A DNA stretch of 64,000 nucleotides from Ricinus communis. Lineage: Eukaryota; Streptophyta; Magnoliopsida; Malpighiales; Euphorbiaceae. Location: assembly GCF_019578655.1 (NCBI RefSeq), contig NC_063263.1:24241001-24305000 (forward strand), read 5' to 3'. The notes under the pieces were generated by a model. The model saw nothing but the letters and a program-made list of their open reading frames with translations, made no database searches and had not been told where the DNA came from. This document shows, one piece after another, positions 11,465-23,475 of this stretch (position 1 is the stretch's first letter; the number at the start of each line of letters is the position of its first letter). The position numbers were made by a program, and so were the translations under genes.

Positions 11465-12830
11465 ATGCAATTTGGAGGATTGCCCAGCGAGGATCCCAAT
11501 GCACACATCTCTAACTTTTTGGAGATTTGTGACACATTCAAGATAAATGGAACAACTGATGATGCCATTCGGCTGAGATTGTTTCCATTTTCCTTGAGGG
11601 ACAGAGCAAAGAGATGGCTGCAATCTCTTCCACAACAAACAATTACTACCTGGAGGGCGTTGGCCGAAAAAATTTTATATAAGTATTTTCCTCCTGCTAA
11701 AACTGTTAAACTTAGAAATGACATATCTTCTTTTGTGCAGTTTGATGATGAAAGCATGTACGATGCATGGGAGAGATTTAAAGATCTTTTGAGATGCTGC
11801 CCACATCACGGATTGCCAGTGTGGATGCAGGTTCAGACCTTCTACAGCGGGTTGAACCTTGCAATGAGGCAGATGGTGGATGCTGCAGCAGGTGGGGCGC
11901 TAAATAGTAAGATGCCCGAGCAGGCTCAGAACCTGATAGAGGAAATGGCCATGAACAACTACTAATGGCAATCCTCTAGGAGTCGACCAGGAAGACAGGG
12001 AGTGGTCAACCAAGTGGACTCTACAGCAACCTTGGCAGCTCAAGTGGAGCTTCTAGCCAAGAAGATCGACTAACTCCGGATCTTGAGTTCATGCGGCAAA
12101 TGTTGGTCGCGAGTTTTGTAGTGGCCCGCATTACGGTCTGCATCGCGGGAGGTATGTTTGCTTCATCCTCTACTACTTTTCCATCTAATTCGCTATGTCT
12201 TCCCGATGTTGAACAGTTGATTATATGGGGAATGCCCCAAGGCGTGAACGATCCTTACAAAGTAATACATACAACCCTGGGTGGCGCAATCATCCCAACT
12301 TCAGTTGGAGGAACAATAACGCTCAGGGTCCACCTGGTTTTCAAAGACTTCATTAGCAGCCGCAGCAACATTCAGCTTGGCCTGCACAAGCTCCTCCTCT
12401 ACCAGAAAAGAAGTCAAATTTAGAGGAGTTTATGATGAAGTTTATGACGTCTACGGAGATGAGGTTCCAGCAAACTGATAGTGCACTTAGGAACCAGCAG
12501 GCCTCGATTCAGAACTTGGAGACCCAGATTGGCCAAATCTCTAAGATGTTGTCTGAAAGGCAGCAAGGAGCGCTCCCGAGCACCACTGAGTCTAACCCGA
12601 GGGAGCACGTGAATGCCATCACTTTGCGTTCAGGTAAGTTAGTTTCAGCTCCTTCTAAGCCTGTTTTTTATGACGCCACTATTGATGTGCAGGTTAAGGC
12701 AAGCAGTAAGGTTAGGGAACCTGCGGGACAAAAGGTGAAATCAATTCCAGTCAGGGAATATCAACCTAAGATTCCTTATCCTGCTAGAGCTAAACAAGCA
12801 GAGGCGAAAGAGCAGTTCAGTAAGTTTTAG
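11465..12830 (+). pseudogene. Athila-type gag, broken
   Basis: 11465-11965 is open for 166 residues and contains the core retrotransposon gag domain: [78 protein letters not shown], ending [11 protein letters not shown] stop follows where the family normally continues. 11966-12431 is degenerate, with several stops. 12432-12830 restores a frame with the C-terminal coiled segment (FMTSTEMRFQQTDSALRNQQ) and HVNAITLRSGK. The gag start lies upstream, in a poorly open region 11180-11464. Gag would form the virus-like particle. This copy cannot make a full-length Gag. Confidence 0.85.
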
Positions 12831-12856
12831 ATATTTTTAGACAACTGCATATTAAC

Positions 12857-13624
12857 TTGCCTTTTATTGATGCATTGGAGCAGATGCCGAAGTATGCTAA
12901 GTTCTTAAAGGACATACTTAGCAGAAAAAGGAAGTTGGAGGAGGTCGCCTGTGTTCAGCTTAATGAGGAGTGCTCAGCGGTGTTTCAGAGCAAGTTTCCA
13001 GAGAAACGTCACGATCCAGGGAGTTTCACTATTCCCTGCACTTTAGGTAATTTATGTGTTGATGATGCATTAGCTGATTTGGGGGCTAGCATAAATGTCA
13101 TGCCCACTAGTTTATTCAATAAGCTAGATTTGGGGGAGGCAAAATCCACTAGGATGTGCATTCAATTAGCTGACCGTTCTATTAAGCTTCCTAGGGGAAT
13201 TATGGAAAATGTGCTAGTTAAGGTAGATAAGTTCATATTCCCTGTGGACTTTGTGGTTTTGGATATGGACAATGAGCATGGTGTACCATTAATTTTAGGG
13301 AGACCTTTCCTTGCCACAGCTAGAGCTAAAATAGACATATTTGAGGGGAAGTTAGAACTTAATGTAGGGGACGACTGTGTCACTTTTAGTTTACCCTCAT
13401 TTGATAGTTCTTCCATCGACCATGTTCATGCCATTTGTTGTATTGATGGAATTGATCTTGCATGTAATACACAACCACAAGATGTACAAATGGATGATGC
13501 TATACATGTTTCTTCCCCTACTAGTATGTGTTATTCATCCGAAAAAATAACTTGTATCAATATGAGACTTTGTCGTGATAGACCCGAGAAGGGTAGTTGC
13601 AAGTTTGTTTTGACAGTCACTTAG
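12857..13624 (+). pseudogene. Athila-type aspartic protease, frameshifted from gag
   Basis: 255 open residues starting inside the gag-pol reading (no real start codon; the frame opens at TTG). It has FIDALEQMPKYAKFLKDIL, then the active-site block DLGASINVMPTSLF, LADRSIKLPRGIMENVLV and the second block PLILGRPFLATARAKID, the usual pattern of Athila protease. The link to gag is broken near 12825-12829, where one T appears to be missing from a run of T, producing a stop. After GKLELNVG the usual lead into RT is absent; the frame ends at 13624 with no pol downstream. Confidence 0.85.
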
Positions 13625-15697
13625 CCTGAATTCGGAGTGGATGAATGGACATCCCAAATCGGTCCAGAGCACCTCCTTGGTCATCTACCGCACACATCGG
13701 ACCTTTTCATTGCGCTTATATGCCTCGAGCCCCAACTTACATTGAGCCTACCTTCTTAATTTGCCGCGATGCGTGAATGCCGATCCGAGTCCGGCTAGGC
13801 GACTCGAACAAAAGAAGCGCCTTTGGGAGGCATTCCCGAATGTATTTTTGCTTTCTGAATTTTTGGACATTTTTTATTTTATTTTATGTAGTCATTTGCA
13901 GTTAGATATTTCAGTCTGTTTTTAGTAAGTTTGATTTTGAGGAGATGCTATCTTATTGAACCTTTTACTAGATGTTGCTTGGAATGTGTTTATTCTTGAA
14001 TTTTGTAGGAGTTAGCCTACTTGATGCTCGTACGTAATTTTGAGGACTAACATATTTTGAAGTGTTAAAGTACACATCAAGGCGATTATCTAGTAGACTT
14101 TCTAGTTTTTATCTCTTTTGCCGTCTTGTTTTTCTCTTAGTTTTCTAATTTCTTTTATGGACTCCCATAATTAGCTTCATTTTACGTATTTTATTCCTTT
14201 TATTTTGGAGTGCCTACCTTGTTCACACTGAGGATAGTGTTTTTCACAAGTGTGGGGTAGGTGCCGTAGATTTGTGCAGGTACCAATTTTATCTTTGCTG
14301 TTTTTATCTTGTTTTAATATCCCTTATTGATTGAGTCTATTCATTATTACTGTCCTTATCTTGAGTTTTGTTTTAATCGAGTAGTTAATGATTTTCTCCT
14401 TTGAATGGATTCCCTTATAGCTTTTATCGAACCTTGTTGGAAGAAGGCAATGAACGAATCTCTTAATTACAATCCAGTCAGGTAAAACTGGTATTTTTCC
14501 TTAAATTCTTCCATTTTACTTTATCTTAGATATAGAACACTGTTAATATTGTTGCTTATTATTGTGATTGACTGTTTAAACTTTGGTTTGAGAATTCATG
14601 CAATTTTAACCCACTCAAATGGTGAGATTTTGAGCCAATTGGTGCATCACTATTATGCTCCCTTTTCTTTCATTAGTGAGCATTGTACAGAATCTCTGTT
14701 TCTAGAACTTGCTTTACGATATCTTTTGAGATTACATGAATTGTCAATAATCGTAAGATGATTTTGGCACTTAGGATTTACACAATTTGGCCAAAAAGCC
14801 TAACCCTGTTTTTCCCTTAGTGAACCAATTTTGAGCCTTAGCCTTTCCTTTCGTGATAATAATAACAATGACACTCATTTTATCACTTATATTCATTTGA
14901 CCATTCTTTCTACCATTGTTGCTGGAAATTATGTAAGTTTATGCTGCATTTTATTTTGGATCAATCTGCAATCATATATTTCACTAAGTTGCTAGATTTT
15001 TCATAGATGCTCCCTTCAATTAAAAAAAAAATTTGATATTCAGTCTTATTGTATGTGTCAATAACCAACAACCCCTACATAAGCTGTTGTAATATATATA
15101 CATAGTATATATATATTCATTAAAAAAAACAAAAAGAGTATTAATTTAGTTCATTTTGAGCATCATCTTATTTTTAGAGCAACTTAGTGTTCATTTTGGT
15201 ACAACACTTGATCCTTCGTTACTTTCTTGCATTACTTGCTTAACTTCCAGCAACTTGTAGCCTACTTTCCATATTTATACGTACCCTACCTTAACCCCAT
15301 TACAACCTGGCTTAAGACCCTTTGATCATGATTATTGATTATTTCGTAGTAGTGGAGATTGGATCTATAAGCCAGCCTATGGTAAGCACTTTTTCTATAT
15401 TTTTGCGTTGAGAGCTTGGCAATCTTCTTTCACCTATATATACTTGTGTGTTTTGAGTGAAATCTTGTGAGGCATGGTTCTCAATTTCTCAATTTAGATG
15501 GTTTATCATTTTAACTTTAGCAACTTTATTAAGTTTGTTATCTCTCTTAGGGATTTAGGGTTTTGGGGATTTTGGAAAAAATCATTATGGAGTTTTGAAA
15601 TTTGTTTTGAGCTAACCTCCTGTAATGCATTTGATTGAGTTATTTGGTATCTGTTTGAGGAGTGAGTTGTTGATTGCTTGAGGACAAGCAAAAGTTT
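13625..15697 (+). other. Element 1 3' non-coding region
   Basis: Two kilobases without a credible gene. At 13814-13846 lies the AAGAAGCGCCTTTGGGAGGC motif, matched by AAGAAGCGCTTTTAGGAGGC in element 2 at about 28783-28802, a mark of the region after pol in this group. At 14226-14259 stands CACTGAGGATAGTG followed by AAGTGTGGGGTA, an internal copy of the polypurine motif. The remainder is AT-rich, with a short TA-rich run at about 15090-15116. RT, RNase H and integrase sequences expected here in an autonomous element are missing. Confidence 0.7.
14248..14259 (+). other. Internal polypurine-like motif (element 1)
   Basis: AAGTGTGGGGTA repeats the core of the true polypurine tract (15698-15710) about 1.45 kb upstream of it. 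Element 2 has the same duplication at 29137-29148. A central PPT role in plus-strand priming is inference. Confidence 0.55.
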
Positions 15698-15712
15698 AAG
15701 TGTGGGGTAATT
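15698..15712 (+). other. Element 1 polypurine tract
   Basis: AAGTGTGGGGTAATT stands directly before the TGATAAG start of the 3' LTR, after a TTGAGGACAAGCAAAAG stretch shared with N1 and element 2. Confidence 0.8.
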
Positions 15713-17132
15713 TGATAAGCATCATACTACACATGTTTTCATGCCCGATTGTTTACATTTTTATGCATGATTATCCCGTTTTATGCTAGAATCACCTATC
15801 TTTTGTTTCCTTTCTCGTTTCAGGTCATTTTCGAAGGACACCATCAATAATCGAGGGAAATACGTGTGATTACGGACCAAAATCCATCAAATTAGGTGAG
15901 AACTAGCACCCCGAGGGTTAAGCACGGCCTAGACTCCGGCCGTGCTGAATTACCAAGAGGCTATCCCCAATTGTGCCATTTTAGCACGACTTCGTAGCCA
16001 CCATGACCTCCAAACACGGCCTGTGGTGGCTCAAGCACGGCTTAGAAGGAGTCGGCACGGACTCCACAGATTCAAGATCGCCTGGACTCGTGTCGATCAT
16101 CACACTGGACTCGGCCATCTTGAATCAACTATATAGGCAATTTTGGACTCAATTCCAAAACACACACTTAATCAATTGTTTCCTATACCTCAATTGTAGA
16201 CCTTGAGAGATCAATTTCATCAATTGAAGGAGGGATTTCACTTGTTCCAACATCGAATTGAAGATCAAGACAAACTTTGGGAGCATTCAAGAGGTAACTA
16301 GGGTTTGAGATTTCGAATTTGCAAATTTAGAGTTTCTCATTCAGCTTGAAAGAGAAGGGTGTACATGCCTTTAATTTTCTTTTCCTTATTTTGTTCCCTA
16401 ATTGCTTTAACCATGAACATGAGTAGCTAGATCTTTTGAACCCATTGGGGTTCACCTTTGTTGATGGATTATGCTTAATTGTTAGTTTTATAATTGTTAT
16501 TCTTGCAATCTTCTTGCTATTTAGTAATAAAAGTTTGATTCAGTTAATTTGAGATGTTGAATTAATTGTTTATTGGGTTGTTTCTTGACATTGAGAAATG
16601 CTTGTTACAACTGGACATTGAATAGTAAGGACTGGTAGTTAACACTTAGAGATAAGGTTGATTTACTCGCCGGATTAAGAATTAATAACTCTTAATAGTC
16701 TTAAATCATACTTAATGCTAATCTGTAGTAATCCGATAGGAAAAGATTCCATTAGGTTAGTGCAGGTTTAGGAATTCGGTAAGCTCGAGAGAGAGGAACC
16801 GGGATTCAATTCAGAATTTAGGCACGGGTAAGCAAGATCGGCAATCCATAAAATCCATCTTTAGAATTCCATCACTTAGGCTCCCTTTTGGGTTTGTTTC
16901 TGTCTTTGTAATTGTCTTTTGATTGTCCGTTGTTCTTTATTTCCTTATTTGTACTCATAACCATTAGCTGGTACGTTAGAACTTTCACACCCTATTTCAG
17001 ACTAGATAACATAGCAACAGTAGTAACTCTAGGTTCACCCAATCTCCAAGGATACGACCTTGATACTCACTAGTGCTAGGCTGCATCGGTAGGTTCATTG
17101 CCTTAGGTGTAGGTTGCATAAAGAGCCCATCA
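15713..17132 (+). repeat. Element 1 3' LTR
   Basis: Runs from TGATAAGCATC to GAGCCCATCA, 1420 bp, close to the 5' LTR but with scattered substitutions and the loss of 28 bp between short repeats. Here the U3 hairpin AGCACGGCC / N8 / GGCCGTGCT (15921-15946) is perfect, whereas the 5' LTR copy is mutated. Confidence 0.9.
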
Positions 17133-17917
17133 GCAGAAAAGGCTCACAAGTCACCTGATCATCGTTTGATCCCTAAGCACTTAGCACAATATCCTTAATT
17201 CGAATGTCAGCTGAAGGAGGCCTCCAATATTGGACCCTAAAATCAAATTTTCTTAAGGGTTGTTCCAATAGGTCTTTACATTCATAACGAGGAAGTTGCT
17301 CAACTTGCCATTCCCTACAGTCAATCAAGTCTTGAATCTCTTGCTTGAGACGGTTGCACTGGTCTCTCACATTCCCGAAATACTGGTGATGCTCATAAAT
17401 TGACAATTATGAGGTTTAAGACTGCTCTTAGGTGATTGGGGCTTAAGTTTCCCACTCCAATTTAGGTGTTGGAACACTACAGATAGTGATGCCCCCAGCT
17501 TGGTGAAGGTACTTGGTAGGCTATTTGATTCTAGTTTTGGCTCTATCTCGTGTTGGGATATTTCTTTAAAAGAGTTCATGACCTCCTCTTCGCCGATGTC
17601 AGGGGTGATCATGGAAATTTGATCTGCGGATGGTGTGCTTTTGTGGTTTCGTAAGGGGTTTCTTTTGGTACTTGGTTGGTTAGGGTCAGTTAATTTTCTG
17701 GCATCAATGAGGTCTTGAATTTAGTATTTCAGCTGGATGCAGTTGTGTGTGTGGTGGTCGGGTGCTAGGTGAAACTTGCAGTAGGTGTTGGGTTTGTAGC
17801 CATGTACATTAAGATTAGGTGGGTTCTTAAGGTGGTTGGTTAGAGAATGCCATTTTGCACTAATCTCTCAACTATCTTTGAGAGAGGTTGCCTGAAGTTG
17901 GATGTTAGACATCATTC
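17133..17917 (-). pseudogene. Tat gag, C-terminal zinc-finger region
   Basis: On the minus strand a histidine- and cysteine-rich block YCKFHLAPDHHTHNC followed by IQLKY, a stop and IQDLID lies around 17705-17790. It is the gag nucleocapsid-like motif of Tat-type elements. A related reading at 17173-17406 repeats the pattern (CNRLKQEIQDLIDCREW). Stops interrupt the frame. Its upstream part continues at 19808 beyond the copia-type solo LTR and its downstream part at 9534 beyond element 1. Confidence 0.7.
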
Positions 17918-17922
17918 ACATC

Positions 17923-19802
17923 TGTTGATCCTAAGATTTCATGTGTGCTTTTCATGATGCAAAACATTATTACTACTAACAATCTTTTTTAGTATTGTTG
18001 TTCTTAATAGGTAATGTTTAATTATCATTGATGCATATAAATAAAGATGAAGGCATAAGTGTGAAGATGGTTTCAAGAATCAAGAACTTGAATACTTACG
18101 TCAATATGAAGATCAACATAAAATCATGAAGTAATAAAGATGAGAAGAGTGATAGAGCATATAAGGGCAATGCAAAGAGCATGTGGAAGCAAAAAAACTC
18201 ATATGAGCAAGGTCGATCTTTGTGAGAGTAAAAACGGTTGCTAAAGTTTGAAGAATAAATTGTAATACTTGGAACAGTTTATAATAGGAAAATTATACAT
18301 GGATGGAGAGCTAAATTAGTCTAGTTTCAGGAACAAAAATTGGAATAACTTTTGGAGCTAGAAAAATAGAGTTCCGGATTTTTCAGTGACTTATGCTCAA
18401 ACTGTCAAATTGAACTATAATAGATTAAGTCAATTAGAGTTAGCATTATTTTCGCTACAAGAGGATTTTTAACATGCCCTTCTCCATATATATAGCTCTA
18501 TAATCCTAGTTTCATATGCAAAAGGTTTTACATCAATCTAAGGTGTATGGAAGATGCAACAGCCAAAATACTGAAGCATAACTGAAGTGTCACACCGAGA
18601 TGAGCAATAAAATATTTTGGAGTATGGAGATGACTGTTTTTTGAAATTCTTAAAACTACAAAGTTGTACTATACTGGTGAAACTTAAAAAAAAGATCCGT
18701 CATTTGGAGTTGTAGAGCTCAAGATATTGAATTTGGAAGTAATCGCACTCGAGACATAAAAATCATGATAGTGAAAAATAGCAAAAATAGTCCAGTAGAG
18801 ATTGCGATTGCAACTCTCCAACCGCCACAAGGATTTCTTAGCTACAAAATTTGCATTGACGGTGTAGTTAATGATGATTTTTTAGCTATTAGAGAAGATT
18901 TTATCTAACCAACTTTTGTAATGGCTATATGGAGGAAGGACACTATAAATACTCACTTGGAACATGAAATTTAAGGTGGTTATCTCTCCAAAGATCAAAT
19001 ACAAGTGGGAGACATCTTTATACATCTTTGAGCATAAAATTCATCATCAAACCCTCTTGTTCTTTATTTGAAAGTTTAAAATACTTTTGTGTGAGGGTTG
19101 TAAGTCCACTCTACCTTTTACTATTGAACTATATTTGTAAGAGTGAACTAAGTTTCTTTCTTCTCTAAATCATTCACTATTGTAAGGGTTTATGTAAAAC
19201 ACTTGGGTTTGAAGGTTTGAATGTTAGTTATTGAAAGACACTTGGGTTTTTGAATGTTAGCCATTGAAATAAACTTGGATTTGAGTGGTAGCCATTGAAA
19301 AATACTTGGGTTTAAGTGGTAGCCATTTAAATACACTTAGGTTTAGGTGTTAGCCGTTGAAATACACTTGGTTTTGAAGGTTTGAGTGTTAGCCATAGAA
19401 AAACACTTAGTTTTGACTATTAGCCATCAAAATACTTGTAAGAAGTTTGAGTGTGAGCTTGAGAACACTTGAGTTTGATCTTGCACTTGTAAAAGGATCA
19501 TTAATAGTGGAAATCTGAAGTGAAGCTTGAGGACTGGATATAGGCAAGGAATTGACCTAACTACCATAAATCTTGTGTTTGAATCTCTCTTTCCTACACT
19601 CTTATATTTGTTATATTTATGCTTGCTATATGTGATGATTTATTCTTGCATTTTATGTTTAGAATTGTTCAATTGCTTTAATTAATTGCTTTTGCTAATA
19701 TTAGTTTTAATACTCAAGTTTTTCAAAGCAAAATTTTTTAATTAGAATTGATTTTTGTAAACAATCAATTCACCCCCCTCGTGGTTTCCATAAGGTATTT
19801 CA
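17923..19802 (+). mobile_element. Copia-type solo LTR
   Basis: Starts TGTTGATCC and ends TATTTCA, flanked by a perfect duplication ACATC (17918-17922 and 19803-19807). Removing it restores the Tat gag reading around it. Near the end stands CAATTCACCCCCCTC, a pattern frequent at the 3' end of plant copia LTRs. No internal domain or primer site follows, so it is a solo LTR, probably left by recombination between two LTRs. Confidence 0.8.
19190..19445 (+). repeat. Degenerate minisatellite inside the copia-type LTR
   Basis: About six or seven diverged copies of a unit of some 35-50 bp with the core ACACTTGGGTTT and GTTAGCCATTGAAA. It lies in the second half of the LTR. Unit lengths vary and the copies are imperfect, so the array is old. 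Confidence 0.7.
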
Positions 19803-19807
19803 ACATC

Positions 19808-21077
19808 TAAAGTCCTATTCCCTCCAGCCTGATAATTCAGCCTTCCGTCGATTCATACAATCTTCATTTTGTCATTCTCGATCTCTTCAACCTGAAGCCC
19901 ATCATTACATAAGTCCATGAAAGTCTTTAGATTTATCATTTGAAGCCTTTTGACCCAACTAGGAAGAACATTTCTGACCACCATATGAACTTGGTCCTTT
20001 TTAGAGGGCTTGTTTTTCATTAACCTAACCTTATTCCTCCACCTGGTTAAAAAATCAGAGAAGGACTCATTTTGCTTCTACTTAGTGGATTCAAGGTCTC
20101 TAAATCTTCACCTCCAACTGAGTATTATAGTCATATTGTTTAACAAATGAGTTACACGAATCACCTCATTCAGCTTTGGAATATTCTTTTAGACCATGAT
20201 ACTAGTTTACAGCATGTCCTTCCAGCGATAATACAAAGAGCTTGACATTTTGGGTCATATTTAGCTGAGTAGTTCCCATGATAGCTACATACAGCTTTAA
20301 ATGAACTTGCAGATCACCAGTCCTATTGAACTTGTTTATCTCAAGCATCTTGAACTTCGCAAGCAGCTTGTCTTCACCTGTCAACAATAATTCTTCAAAA
20401 TCATAGGTCGGGGGTCTAAACCTTTGCTTTCTAGCATGCCTTGCATCCTATAAAGCCTAATGCTTAAGCCACTCATAGTTTTATCAATGGCAAGGGCAGT
20501 CTCCCTTTTAGCTTGGTCCAACACATACTTATTCAAATCCTAAAAGTTTTAGGGTATCTTTATTCTAGCAGGGTCTTCGGTATTGGCATCAGTAGCAGCG
20601 GCAATGGCGGCAGCAATTACAATAGCAATTTCAGTGGCAACTACAATTGGATTAATCATGTAGGGGGATTAGCTAGCACAATTAGAGCAGCTGGTGGGCT
20701 TGATAAGCAACCATCCCAGCTAAAGTCATTAGAGCTCCTCTCGAATCAAGCCCTTGAATCGTCAGTGACAACATTCTTGAGGATTTCAACATCTTGTTCA
20801 TTAGCTCTTTTGTTGGGAATTAAAGTTGTAGCTTTAATAGAGGCTTGATGCTTTGGTCTTTCAAGGAGCTCTAGCACGGTTTGGATCATTAATGATATAG
20901 CCATTCTCTCCAGCCTTCTACTATAGTGCCTTTTTCAACCCAAAGAAGTGTCTATATGGCTAAAAAATAAAGAGTCAATATGATGTCTGTGATGCATGAG
21001 ATGCATGATGCACGTGCTATGCACAAAGAAAAAAGTTGGAAGACACACATTAATGTACAAATCATCCTTCCAACCCT
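19808..21077 (-). pseudogene. Tat gag, N-terminal and core region (unit 1)
   Basis: The minus strand at 20202-20387 reads KFKMLEINKFNRTGDLQVHLKLYVAIMGT, the start of the Tat gag core. Upstream of it (20440-20940) is the N-terminal part, including KRETALAI and RMQGML blocks, homologous to 32303-32900. The readings are full of stops. It is interrupted at 21083 by a solo LTR and at 17923-19802 by the copia-type LTR. Confidence 0.75.
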
Positions 21078-21082
21078 GTTAG

Positions 21083-23470
21083 TATAACACCCCAACTCAA
21101 ACTTCCCATTGAATAGCAATATATATATATATATATAACTTTATAAACATAATTTACTACTTAGTTACAATATACATTCATACAATTTAAGTGGCATGAC
21201 ATACTTAATATATATAAGAAATATTTATACAGTAGTTTAATTCACACAAGTTTCCAAAATGCCCCAATGCTTTAGATAACTCCTCCGGCCCACCTAATAA
21301 TATTGACCGATGCAAAAGAGCAATGCACGGCCTAAGGCTATCTACAACCGCACTAACTGAAAAAAAAATTGCTAAGGAATGAGCTAGCGACTCAATAAGC
21401 ATTTAATTTACTAAACTATAGTATATTAGGCTAGAATTATCAAATCTTTATCAATACATAAAATTATACCAACACTTAACTAACAATCACAAAATCAACC
21501 ATTTCAGTTATTCTCATAAACATATAATTTCATCTCACGTAATGCAAATAATCTCAAACTCAACCAAGTCAAATAATTCAATTCCACATTATTTCTATCA
21601 AATTAGGATCGGATGACTCATCCTTACATTTCCTCACATTTTTAAATTTCAGTAACCACTTGACAAGACTATCCGCTGGCTCGGTCTTGCCATCTCATAT
21701 ACTCGGGTAGCTATCCACCAGCTTTCCCGATCACACAATATCCATACAAAAGTCATCAATCCTTAATCACAATCATTTCACTTCACAACACATCACAATC
21801 AATTCACTTCACAACACATCACAATCAATTCACTTTATAACAAGCCAAAACATAACTAATATCAACTCAGTCAACCAAGAAATTATCAAGTAATCAAACA
21901 GCAGTCCCTACTCAATATACACAAAGTTTAGTCTATTAAATACTTACCGGAAGTTATAGGATAACAAAGTAATCCTATTCTTTTCTCTTACCACTTCCTT
22001 GCCTTTGGATGAACCTATTCACATATTCAATACAAATACAATTCAATCACAAGGCATAAATATATATATATATATATTTACTATCAATAAAATATCACAT
22101 TTCAACAAAATAACATATATTCTAGATATTAATATGATGCATGAGATGAATGACAACAAATCAACATATTTGTTGATGAAGGCAGCTTGTAGGTACTGAC
22201 TTAGAAATTACACCAAAACTTATGTACAATTAATAAAAATCTCATATTTTCCAGAATTACACTTCCATTTTTATAGAAACCATAGCAGAAAGAATCAACT
22301 CAAAATCATTGGTATAGAAATAGTTATGGCATTTTCTATACAGCTGCTCAAATTTCCATCTAAACAGAACAGAAAAAAGTTTCCTATTAAATGACCAACC
22401 AAACAAATGAATTTTCTGATGAAACTCTCCAGATATAAAGTAACATTCTAAAGTTTCTATAGACACTAATTTTACTCAATTTGGACTTTTCTAGCTCAAG
22501 TTGTGAAACACACAATTAGCAACAAATTTCTGAATCCTAAGCCCGATTTCTGCTTAAAACAGTTTCGGGCAGGCCATATTAAGTTCAACATATCTCACGT
22601 TATACTCAACCAAAAATTATGAAATTTTTCAGACATATACTACATATATAAATGAACAACTTTCATGTTTAACTCTCTGCTTGGTTCAGCCTCTAAATGC
22701 CTCAAAATGTCAGCACAAAAACCAGGTCACCTGCTGAACCAAAAACAGAGCAGCAGCAAAATCGAACCTCATAAGTTCCTACTCACTCAACAATCTGCAA
22801 AACCATTTTACAGAGATATTCTTGAGACATATACCTACAACTTTCATGTTTGAAAATTTTCGAGATAAAGCCTCTAAGGTCACGGAATCATAAGTGAAAT
22901 ATCTGCCCAGAAATTTCAGCGTCAAGATCACAAGTAAAAGCATGTTTACTCTTGATTAAACAATTCCAAAACACATAATCATCAATAATTTCATATCATT
23001 AACCCTAATTTACAGCAAAATCAAGCAATTAAAATTACTCACCTTTGTTTTCCTTGATTAAAAAAGCCCAAATCTTTCAAGCTTAAAAGAAGAATTTGAT
23101 TTTCACTTACTAAAAGTTTTGTAGAGTTTGATTTGGAAAATCAAAGTTGAAGAAGGAAAGGAGAAAAATGAGAGAGACAAAGAAGAAAAGGAAATTGGAA
23201 AGCATACGTAGATAAGAACAAATGAAAGAGGTGGTATATTGGTGTGGAAATAGGCAAATTACAATTTAATCCTCTTTCTTTCTAACTTTTCAATTTAGTC
23301 CAAAATTATTACTTTTCAATTAAATCAATATGTAACTAAATAATTTATTTATCTACCACATAATATAATAAAATAGATCATATATAATCATGATGCAAAT
23401 GACATGTTTAATGACATGCTAATGAATATTAATTATTAATAAAAAGAAGTAAATAAATTTGATTGTGACA
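21083..23470 (-). mobile_element. Solo LTR with TSD GTTAG
   Basis: The plus strand begins TATAACACCCC and ends GATTGTGACA, flanked by perfect GTTAG copies (21078-21082 and 23471-23475). The leader of the Tat unit resumes beyond it. Phrases such as ACTAAATTGAAAAG read on the minus strand (near 23290) suggest that the element is oriented minus, with TGTCACAATC as its start and GGGGTGTTATA as its end. TA-rich runs lie at 21118-21138 and 22061-22079. No protein-coding domain is present. Confidence 0.75.
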
Positions 23471-23475
23471 GTTAG

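Larger units (their letters stand above)
9535..17132 (+). mobile_element. Element 1: non-autonomous Athila-like retrotransposon
   Basis: A complete 7.6 kb element with LTRs 9535-10994 and 15713-17132, primer site, gag and protease remnants, long 3' non-coding region and polypurine tract. It is flanked by a perfect 5 bp duplication GCAGA (9530-9534 and 17133-17137). Gag is of the Athila type. Nothing resembling RT, RNase H or integrase is present between the protease (end 13624) and the 3' LTR, so it must have depended on enzymes from a partner. The gag frame has stops and protease is frameshifted relative to gag. It disrupts the old Tat element between gag and protease. Confidence 0.9.

Noticed and set aside
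12091..12423. 110-residue reading between gag pieces of element 1
   Set aside because: It is in a different frame from gag and covers the decayed gag zinc-finger region; no independent support.
20513..20848. 111-residue plus-strand reading with Ser/Gly-rich start
   Set aside because: Antisense shadow of the Tat gag N-terminus on the minus strand.
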